From positions 3,989 through 11,648 of the forward strand of contig JABBNV010000063.1 in NCBI GenBank assembly GCA_019352125.1: a stretch of 7,660 nucleotides of DNA. The letters are read 5' to 3'. The notes under the pieces were generated by a model. The model was not told where the DNA came from, made no database searches, and saw only the letters and a list, made by a program, of their open reading frames with translations. This stretch comes from Acidobacteriota bacterium. Its GTDB lineage: Bacteria; Actinomycetota; Actinomycetes; Actinomycetales; Micrococcaceae. A program made the translations under genes and the position numbers. This document shows, one piece after another, positions 1 to 4,835 of the stretch. Within the stretch, counting starts at the first letter, position 1. Each line of letters opens with the position of its first letter.

Positions 1-245
1 CCGGCACGCTCTCCCCCCTGCTCAAGCGAATGGAGGCTGCCGGGCTGGTGGATCGCCGTCGTAGTGCCAGCGATGAACGTCGCGTGGAGGTTTTTCTCAC
101 GCACGACGGCGCCGCCCTCCGCACCAGAGCCGCGGAGGTTCCAGCGCAGTTGACTCGAGCAGCTGGTCTGAGTGCTACCGAGCTGGATCAGCTGCGTGCC
201 ACGCTGGGTCGGCTCACTGACGCCCTGCACGCTCACACGGCTTAG
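1..245 (+). CDS. ohrR: MarR-family transcriptional regulator, OhrR-like (C-terminal part only)
   Basis: Partial gene: the reading frame is open from the window edge (first full codon at 3) to TAG at 243-245, giving 80 codons. The visible part begins in the recognition helix of a winged helix-turn-helix (GTLSPLLKRMEAAGLVDR), continues through the wing with the MarR-typical Asp/Arg pair (SASDERRVEVFLT), and ends in the long dimerisation helix. The pattern of Gly-Thr-Leu, Pro-Leu-Leu-Lys-Arg and Asp-Glu-Arg is typical of OhrR, which represses ohr and lets go of DNA when its N-terminal cysteine is oxidised by organic hydroperoxides. That cysteine lies outside the window and cannot be checked. The gene immediately downstream is ohr, which strongly supports the OhrR assignment. 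The remaining doubt is whether it is a peroxide sensor or another MarR protein. Confidence 0.82.
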   Translation, partial: GTLSPLLKRMEAAGLVDRRRSASDERRVEVFLTHDGAALRTRAAEVPAQLTRAAGLSATELDQLRATLGRLTDALHAHTA

Positions 246-261
246 CCCGCACCTCTGCGGG
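246..261 (+). promoter_or_regulatory. Small GC-rich hairpin directly after the ohrR stop codon
   Basis: The arms CCCGCA (246-251) and TGCGGG (256-261) pair perfectly around a 4-base loop, starting at the first base after the TAG stop. The hairpin is followed by TGAAAAAAG rather than a run of T, so it is not a standard intrinsic terminator for the + strand. It may be a weak terminator, an mRNA 3' stabiliser, or chance. If it ends transcription, ohr needs its own promoter in 262-288, where an A-rich stretch containing the 6-base palindrome TCTAGA (273-278) lies. Confidence 0.35.
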
Positions 262-288
262 TGAAAAAAGTATCTAGAAAAAACAATG

Positions 289-294
289 AAAGGA
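289..294 (+). promoter_or_regulatory. Ribosome binding site of ohr
   Basis: AAAGGA lies 7 bases before the ATG at 302. It supports that start over the out-of-frame ATG at 286. Confidence 0.7.
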
Positions 295-301
295 TCACGT
301 C

Positions 302-742
302 ATGAAGGTTCTGTACACAGCGGAAGCTCTAGCAACGGGAGATGGCCGCGACGGTCAGGCCCGCACCACCGATGGGAAGTTGGAGGTCAACTTAGCCTCG
401 CCCATGGAGTTGGGTGGGGACGGCAACGGCACTAACCCGGAGCAACTCTTCGCAGCAGGCTACGCGGCGTGTTTCCACTCCGCATTGCGCGTGGTGGCTC
501 GCCGTTCCAAGGCGGATATCAGCGGTTCCAGGGTTCGTGCCGAGGTGGATTTTGGCGCCAACGGCAATGGTGGCTACGGAATTGGCGTACGGATGCACGT
601 TTCCCTGCCTGCCTTGGATGCCGAGACCGCCCAGAGCCTCACCGAAGCAGCGCACCAGGTGTGCCCGTACTCCAACGCCACCCGCGGCAACATTCCCATG
701 GAGCTGCTGGTTGACGCCAACTCCACCACACAGGAGGCATAA
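302..742 (+). CDS. ohr: Organic hydroperoxide resistance protein (Ohr, OsmC/Ohr family peroxidase)
   Basis: A complete 146-residue protein, the usual Ohr length. Ohr is a cytoplasmic thiol peroxidase that reduces organic and fatty-acid hydroperoxides to alcohols, using lipoylated proteins as reductant (family knowledge). The sequence shows the full catalytic set: the peroxidatic cysteine C57 in AAGYAACFHSAL, the resolving cysteine C121 in VCPYSNATRGN, Arg16 near the N-terminus and Glu47 in NPEQLF, which place and activate the cysteine. The VCPYSNATRGN motif and the short N-terminal strand (MKVLYTAEA) favour the Ohr subgroup over OsmC. The start ATG has a good ribosome binding site at 289-294. 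The upstream neighbour is its likely repressor OhrR. The downstream oxidoreductase begins 2 bases after this stop, so the two are almost certainly co-transcribed. Nothing looks broken. Confidence 0.96.
   Translation: MKVLYTAEALATGDGRDGQARTTDGKLEVNLASPMELGGDGNGTNPEQLFAAGYAACFHSALRVVARRSKADISGSRVRAEVDFGANGNGGYGIGVRMHVSLPALDAETAQSLTEAAHQVCPYSNATRGNIPMELLVDANSTTQEA
731..737 (+). promoter_or_regulatory. Ribosome binding site of the oxidoreductase, inside the 3' end of ohr
   Basis: CAGGAGG lies 7 bases before the ATG at 745 and within the last codons of ohr. This close match to the anti-Shine-Dalgarno sequence fixes the start and indicates that translation of the two genes is linked. Confidence 0.75.
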
Positions 743-744
743 CA

Positions 745-1785
745 ATGACTGACATTTCAACCACTGCAACAACACTCCCTACTGCTGGACGCGAAGTCCG
801 GCTGGTTCAGCGCCCGTCCGGTGAACCGACGCCTGCTGACTTTGAGCTTGCCGAGGCCCAGCTGCCTGAGCTGGCTGATGGGGATGTCCTGGTGAAGAAC
901 CTGATGTTCTCCGTGGATCCGTACATGCGCGGCCGGATGAATGATGTGAAGTCCTACGTGCCGCCCTTTGAGTTGGGCAAGGCTATGGATGGCGGCGCCG
1001 TGGGTACTGTAATTTCCAGCCGCAGTGATGCCCTCAAGGTGGGCGATGCTGTGGTTCACGGGTTGGGGTGGCGTGAATACGCGGTATTGCCTGCTGCTCG
1101 GACGCAAAAGGTGAGCCTCGACGGCGTCGACGCCTCGGCGTATCTCGGCGCCTTGGGCATGACTGGCCTCACTGCATACGCGGGCCTCACCCAGGTGGCC
1201 TCCTTCACCGAAGGTGACGTGGTCTTCGTTTCCGGTGCAGCCGGTGCGGTGGGTTCCATGGTGGGCCAAATTGCCAAGTTGCTCGGTGCCCGCCGGGTCA
1301 TTGGCAGCGCAGGATCCGCAGAGAAAGTCCAGTGGCTGCTGGCCCACGGCTTTGATGCAGCATTCAATTACAAAGACGCACCTGTGGCCGAGCAACTCCG
1401 CAACGCTTTGGGCGACGAGCAGGGCATTGACGTTTACTTTGACAATGTGGGCGGGGATCACCTTGAGGCGGCCATCGGCGCCATGAACAAGTTTGGTCGG
1501 ATCGCCATGTGTGGCGCCATTGCCCAGTACAACAGCACCGGTGCACCAACCGGACCCCGCAACCTGGCCCTGGCCATTGGCAAGAACCTGACGTTGCGCG
1601 GCTTCATCGTGGGGGAGTACCAGAATCTTGCAGGGGAGTACCGGGAGAAGATGGCCAACTGGATCAAGGGTGGCAAGATCTCCTGGACGCAGACTGCCGT
1701 GCACGGTATTGAAAACGGCCCACAGGCGTTCATCGATCTGCTCAATGGTGCCAATCTAGGCAAGATGGTAGTCACCCTGGCCTAA
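745..1785 (+). CDS. NADP-dependent medium-chain oxidoreductase, CurA / prostaglandin reductase (LTB4DH) type
   Basis: A complete 346-residue zinc-independent member of the medium-chain dehydrogenase/reductase superfamily. Residues 1-120 form the N-terminal substrate domain with the family hallmark SVDPYMRGRM (56-65). The Rossmann domain follows, with the dinucleotide motif GAAGAVGSMVGQIAK (164-178), then GSAGSAEK (187-194), where the lysine probably contacts the NADP 2'-phosphate, and YFDNVGG (231-237). The C-terminal helix ends in LGKMVVTLA. Catalytic and structural zinc cysteines are absent, as expected. Family members reduce the C=C bond of alpha,beta-unsaturated ketones and aldehydes with NADPH (prostaglandin reductase, CurA, plant alkenal reductases). 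The exact substrate here cannot be read from sequence. Placement 2 bases after ohr suggests a role in removing reactive enones and enals formed from oxidised lipids, which is an inference. It is probably expressed with ohr under OhrR. Confidence 0.9.
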   Translation: MTDISTTATTLPTAGREVRLVQRPSGEPTPADFELAEAQLPELADGDVLVKNLMFSVDPYMRGRMNDVKSYVPPFELGKAMDGGAVGTVISSRSDALKVGDAVVHGLGWREYAVLPAARTQKVSLDGVDASAYLGALGMTGLTAYAGLTQVASFTEGDVVFVSGAAGAVGSMVGQIAKLLGARRVIGSAGSAEKVQWLLAHGFDAAFNYKDAPVAEQLRNALGDEQGIDVYFDNVGGDHLEAAIGAMNKFGRIAMCGAIAQYNSTGAPTGPRNLALAIGKNLTLRGFIVGEYQNLAGEYREKMANWIKGGKISWTQTAVHGIENGPQAFIDLLNGANLGKMVVTLA

Positions 1786-1862
1786 ATACACCCCGTAGCA
1801 GGGAATCCGCTTACTAGTTGGTAACAAGTTCCCAACGATGCGGGCCGAGAGGGCACTTATGG

Positions 1863-1879
1863 TAACCACAATGTGGTTA
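1863..1879. promoter_or_regulatory. Perfect 17-base palindrome, candidate operator
   Basis: TAACCACA (1863-1870), a single central A (1871), and TGTGGTTA (1872-1879) form 8-base arms with perfect twofold symmetry. Further out, GGCA (1852-1855) and TGCC (1881-1884) are also complementary but unequally spaced. The 1-base centre is too tight for an RNA hairpin loop, which favours a site for a dimeric DNA-binding protein. The site lies about 160 bases before the binding-protein start. The regulator is not in this window and I do not recognise the motif. Confidence 0.5.
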
Positions 1880-1888
1880 ATGCCACTA

Positions 1889-1905
1889 CTGTGTTGTCAG
1901 CACAG
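1889..1905 (+). repeat. Small inverted repeat in the transporter leader
   Basis: CTGTG (1889-1893) pairs with CACAG (1901-1905), with one further T-G pair inside, leaving a 5-base loop. It lies 10 bases after the palindrome. It could be a second protein site or an RNA hairpin, but short stems like this also arise by chance. Confidence 0.25.
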
Positions 1906-1960
1906 CGTTCGCGCCCATCCCGGTCCGCGTTCCTTGCACCACGAATACCCGCCACGAGGC

Positions 1961-1980
1961 ATTTTGGCACCCATCAAAAT
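1961..1980 (+). repeat. Small AT-rich inverted repeat in the transporter leader
   Basis: ATTTTG (1961-1966) and CAAAAT (1975-1980) are exact complements around GCACCCAT. A G-T pair inside could extend the stem to seven pairs with a 6-base loop. The element stands out in otherwise GC-rich leader sequence, about 60 bases before the binding-protein start. Its function is unknown. Confidence 0.25.
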
Positions 1981-2030
1981 CACTCACTCGTTGGCGCATT
2001 GTGGAGAACTAACCGACGTTGAGGAACGGT

Positions 2031-2034
2031 GGAG
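2031..2034 (+). promoter_or_regulatory. Ribosome binding site that selects the TTG start of the binding protein
   Basis: GGAG at 2031-2034 is 5 bases from the TTG at 2040. A second copy of GTGGAGA at 2001-2007 sits 12 bases before another in-frame TTG at 2019, which is a poorer spacing. The start at 2040 is therefore preferred. Confidence 0.6.
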
Positions 2035-2039
2035 ATACA

Positions 2040-3152
2040 TTGAAAAATTCACGGCTGAGCACGCTGAAGCGTGGAGTCACGTTGGGGACTGCCACGTTGG
2101 GGGCTTCGGTACTGTTGCTGACCGCATGTGGCGCCGCACCGTCGTCGACCGCTAGCTCAAATGGCGCAACCAAGAGCGATTACTTGGCTTGCATGGTGTC
2201 CGACTCTGGTGGATTCGATGACAAGTCGTTCAACCAGTCCGGCTACGAGGGCCTGCAGAACGCTGCCAAGGATCTGAACATCAATGAGAAGCACGTTCAG
2301 TCCAAGGCTGACACGGACTATGACCCCAACCTGCGCTCCATGGTCCAGGCGGGCTGCAAGATGACCGTCACTGTTGGGTTCTTGCTGGGTGACGCCACGA
2401 AGAATATTGCGACGGCCAACCCCAACAGCCACTTCGCGATCATTGACTACACGGATGACACGTTTCCCAAGAACGTCAAGCCCATTGTTTATGACACGGC
2501 GCAGGCCTCATTCCTGGCTGGTTACTTGGCCGCAGGAGAGTCGAAGACGGGGAAGGTTGCCACCTTTGGCGGCATCAACATCCCCACAGTCACCATCTTC
2601 ATGGACGGCTTTGCGGACGGCGTCAAGTACTACAACGAAAAAAAGGGCAAGAACGTTCAGCTCCTGGGCTGGAACAAGGACAAGCAGGACGGCACCTTTG
2701 TTGGTGACTTCAAGCAGGTAGACAAGGGTAAGGTGCTGACTCAGGGATTCCTGGACCAGGGTGCTGACATTGTGTTGCCCGTTGCGGGTCCCGTGGGCTC
2801 CGGTGCAGGGGCGGCGATCACCGAGGCCAAGGCCAAGGGAACCGATGCCAAGCTGATCTGGGTTGACTCGGATGGCTACCTGACCGCTCCTGACTACAAG
2901 TCGGTTATTCTGACCTCCGTGCAGAAGACTATGGCTAGCGCTGTAGAGGCAGTTATCAAGGATGACAAGGATGGCAAGTTTGACGCCACTCCGTACGTTG
3001 GCACCCTGGCAAATGGTGGAGTGGCTTTGGCTCCCTTCCATGACCTGGATTCCTCCGTACCGGCGGAGATGAAGTCTGAGCTGGACCAGCTCAAGAAGGA
3101 CATCATCTCCGGTGCCGTCAAGGTTGACTCCAAGGCCAGCCCCAAGAAGTAA
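2040..3152 (+). CDS. BMP-family ABC transporter substrate-binding lipoprotein (nucleoside type, PnrA/NupN-like)
   Basis: From TTG at 2040 this is a 370-residue lipoprotein. It has a charged N-terminus (KNSRLSTLKR), a hydrophobic stretch (13-27) and the lipobox LTAC, with the lipid-bearing cysteine at residue 30, followed by a Ser/Ala-rich linker. The mature domain is of the basic membrane protein (Bmp/PnrA) fold. DSGGFDDKSFNQSGYEGL (55-72) contains the Asp and Asn residues that contact the nucleoside in PnrA. Other family marks are FMDGFADGVKYYN (187-199), VLPVAGPVGSGAGAAI (245-260), WVDSDGY (274-280), TSVQKTMASAV (292-302) and GGVALAPF (326-333). It should sit outside the membrane and deliver purine or pyrimidine nucleosides to the downstream permeases; the exact nucleoside is not known. 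An alternative in-frame TTG at 2019 would add seven residues to the signal peptide without changing the mature protein. Confidence 0.93.
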   Translation: MKNSRLSTLKRGVTLGTATLGASVLLLTACGAAPSSTASSNGATKSDYLACMVSDSGGFDDKSFNQSGYEGLQNAAKDLNINEKHVQSKADTDYDPNLRSMVQAGCKMTVTVGFLLGDATKNIATANPNSHFAIIDYTDDTFPKNVKPIVYDTAQASFLAGYLAAGESKTGKVATFGGINIPTVTIFMDGFADGVKYYNEKKGKNVQLLGWNKDKQDGTFVGDFKQVDKGKVLTQGFLDQGADIVLPVAGPVGSGAGAAITEAKAKGTDAKLIWVDSDGYLTAPDYKSVILTSVQKTMASAVEAVIKDDKDGKFDATPYVGTLANGGVALAPFHDLDSSVPAEMKSELDQLKKDIISGAVKVDSKASPKK

Positions 3153-3179
3153 GCACAACCCCATAAGAACAGTGCTCAT

Positions 3180-3223
3180 CAGTGCTGCCCCTTCGCCGCT
3201 AGACTGGCGAGCGGGCAGCGCTG
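3180..3223 (+). promoter_or_regulatory. Strong intercistronic stem-loop between binding-protein and ATPase genes
   Basis: An outer 11-bp stem pairs 3180-3190 with 3213-3223 (one T-G wobble). After a single C-C mismatch, an inner 6-bp stem pairs 3192-3197 with 3206-3211 (one wobble), with an 8-base loop GCTAGACT. It is followed by GTGTTTAAG, with only three T. CAGTGCT occurs twice as a direct repeat (3170-3176 and 3180-3186), so the left arm has a second possible register. Similar hairpins after binding-protein genes, such as malE-malF, act as partial terminators or protect the upstream mRNA, giving more binding protein than membrane parts. That role here is inference. Confidence 0.65.
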
Positions 3224-3239
3224 GTGTTTAAGAAGATCG

Positions 3240-4835
3240 GTGAGGGTTTTGAAACTCGAACTTAAAGGGATTACCAAGAGGTTTGGCTCCCTGGTGGCCA
3301 ATGACCACATTGACTTGGTGGTGGAACCTGGGCAGGTGCACTGCCTACTGGGCGAAAATGGGGCGGGCAAATCCACCCTGATGAACGTCCTGTATGGGCT
3401 CTACGAGCCTTCGGATGGGCAGATTCTGGTTGATGGCGTGCCGGTGGTATTTGCTGGTCCGGGTGAGGCAATGGCTGCTGGAATTGGCATGGTGCACCAG
3501 CACTTCATGTTAATTCCCGTCTTTACCGTGGCGGAGAACGTGGCCCTGGGCAATGAGTCCACCAAGGCCGGTGGCCTGCTGAATCTGGAGGCAACCCGGG
3601 CCAAGATTCGCCAAATTTCAGCCCAGTACGGCTTTGATGTTGATCCCGATGCCATGGTGGAGGATCTTCCCGTTGGTGTTCAGCAGCGCGTGGAGATCAT
3701 CAAGGCCTTGGTCCGCGATGCCGAGGTGCTGATCCTGGATGAACCCACCGCCGTCCTCACCCCGCAAGAGACGGACGAGCTGCTGGAGATCATCCGGCAG
3801 CTGAAGAATGACGGTAAGTCAATCGTGTTCATCTCGCACAAATTGCGCGAGGTGAAGGCCATTTCCGACGTCATCACGGTCATTCGGCGCGGCAAAGTAG
3901 TGGGGCAAGCAGAGCCGACGGCGTCACCCACGGAGCTTGCGTCCGCCATGGTGGGGCGCAGCGTCAACCTCACCTTGGGTAAATCGGCCGCTAACCCGGG
4001 GAAAACCACCTTCAAGATTCGCAACCTCACGGTAGTGGATCACAATGGCCAGCACGTGGTGGATGACTTGTCCTTTGACATATCCCAAGGAGAAATCCTG
4101 GCCATTGCCGGTGTGCAGGGCAACGGACAAACAGAACTGACCGAGGCCATTCTGGGCCTGCAGCCCCATGCCACCGGTTCAATTACCTTGGACGGCCAGG
4201 AGTTGTTGGGTCGCAGTGTCAAACATGTGTTGGCTGCTGGCGTGGGATTTGTGCCGGAAGACCGCACGGTGGATGGGCTGGTAGGAACCTTTACCATCAG
4301 CGAGAACTTGATTCTGGACCAGTATGACAAGGCACCCTTTGCTCAAGGTATCGGGATGCGCCCGCGCGTCATCGCTGAGCATGCCGTCAAAAAGGTTGAA
4401 GAATTTGATGTGCGCACGCCCAGTGTGGACGCCCTGGTCGGTACCCTCTCTGGTGGTAACCAGCAAAAGGTGGTGCTGGCACGCGAATTGAGCCGGCCCC
4501 TGCGACTGTTCATTGCCTCGCAGCCCACACGTGGGCTGGACGTGGGCTCCATTGAGTTTGTACACAAGCGCGTGGTAGCTGCGCGAGATCACGGAACACC
4601 TGTGATGATCGTGTCTACTGAATTGGATGAAGTGGTAGAGCTTGCTGACCGGATTGCAGTGCTGTATCGCGGTGCTTTGGTAGGCATTGTGCCAGCCACT
4701 ACCTCGCGGGATGTGCTGGGATTGATGATGGCAGGCGTACCGGCGGAGGCCGCGCAGGAGCAGGCACTCGCCCACCAAAACGTTGGAGAATCTGCCGAAA
4801 GCTCGGCACGCAACACGGGAGAAGTTCATGAGTGA
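3240..4835 (+). CDS. ABC transporter ATP-binding protein with two nucleotide-binding domains (nucleoside importer, NupO-like)
   Basis: A 531-residue cytoplasmic ATPase with two fused ABC domains, the form used by sugar (RbsA-type) and BMP nucleoside importers. Domain 1 is fully equipped: Walker A GENGAGKST (38-46), Q-loop Q87 in MVHQHFM, signature LPVGVQQR (143-150), Walker B LILDEPT (164-170), and switch H200. Domain 2 keeps the signature LSGGNQQK (403-410), but its Walker A is degenerate (GVQGNGQTE, 291-299, no Lys). Its Walker B reads IASQPT (425-430) without the Asp-Glu pair, and the switch histidine is Thr460. This asymmetry is usual in the family, so one hydrolysing site is expected. 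The start is uncertain: GTG at 3240 has AGAAG upstream, while TTG at 3249 would give MKLELKGITKRFG, the commoner N-terminus in relatives. The stop overlaps the next gene by 8 bases. The long tail after about residue 505 is not conserved-looking. Confidence 0.95.
   Translation: MRVLKLELKGITKRFGSLVANDHIDLVVEPGQVHCLLGENGAGKSTLMNVLYGLYEPSDGQILVDGVPVVFAGPGEAMAAGIGMVHQHFMLIPVFTVAENVALGNESTKAGGLLNLEATRAKIRQISAQYGFDVDPDAMVEDLPVGVQQRVEIIKALVRDAEVLILDEPTAVLTPQETDELLEIIRQLKNDGKSIVFISHKLREVKAISDVITVIRRGKVVGQAEPTASPTELASAMVGRSVNLTLGKSAANPGKTTFKIRNLTVVDHNGQHVVDDLSFDISQGEILAIAGVQGNGQTELTEAILGLQPHATGSITLDGQELLGRSVKHVLAAGVGFVPEDRTVDGLVGTFTISENLILDQYDKAPFAQGIGMRPRVIAEHAVKKVEEFDVRTPSVDALVGTLSGGNQQKVVLARELSRPLRLFIASQPTRGLDVGSIEFVHKRVVAARDHGTPVMIVSTELDEVVELADRIAVLYRGALVGIVPATTSRDVLGLMMAGVPAEAAQEQALAHQNVGESAESSARNTGEVHE
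4817..4821 (+). promoter_or_regulatory. Ribosome binding site of the first permease, inside the ATPase gene
   Basis: GGGAG lies 6 bases before the ATG at 4828. It favours this ATG over an in-frame TTG at 4783, which would run 53 bases into the ATPase gene. Confidence 0.65.

Larger units (their letters stand above)
1786..2039 (+). other. Intergenic control region before the transporter operon
   Basis: A 254-base gap with no convincing gene. It holds, in order, a weak possible end-of-transcript hairpin (GGGAA 1801-1805 with TTCCC 1829-1833, and CTT 1810-1812 with AAG 1826-1828, no T run), a perfect palindrome at 1863-1879, a hairpin at 1889-1905, a hairpin at 1961-1980, and the ribosome binding site at 2031-2034. 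GGTAAC occurs twice, at 1820-1825 and 1861-1866, the second overlapping the palindrome. I could not identify a -35/-10 pair with the right spacing; TATGGT (1858-1863), TACTGT (1887-1892) and TTGGCA (1964-1969) are isolated partial matches. The purine riboswitch core was looked for and is not present. The region most likely contains the promoter and operator of the importer operon. Confidence 0.6.

Noticed and set aside
414..752. Alternative + strand frames inside ohr
   Set aside because: The ohr frame carries both catalytic cysteines and full-length conservation; the alternatives are Arg/Pro/Trp-rich shadows.
757..1704. Long open frame of 315 codons on the minus strand across the oxidoreductase
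   Set aside because: It lies wholly opposite a well-conserved gene, has no recognisable domain and is rich in His/Gly/Gln as expected for antisense of GC-biased codons.
1786..1840. Intrinsic terminator after the oxidoreductase
   Set aside because: Only weak, bulged pairing (GGGAA/TTCCC, GTTGG/CCAAC) with no T run; not enough to call a terminator.
1886..2039. Purine or other nucleoside-related riboswitch in the importer leader
   Set aside because: The conserved purine riboswitch core was not found and the visible hairpins do not form a three-way junction by eye.
1838..2155. Possible 105-codon gene on the + strand in the intergenic region
   Set aside because: It overlaps the signal peptide and lipobox region of the binding protein in another frame, starts before the palindrome without a ribosome binding site, and has no recognisable domain.
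2508..3179. Minus-strand open frame of 223 codons opposite the binding protein
   Set aside because: It mirrors the binding-protein coding sequence and shows no motif or ribosome binding site.
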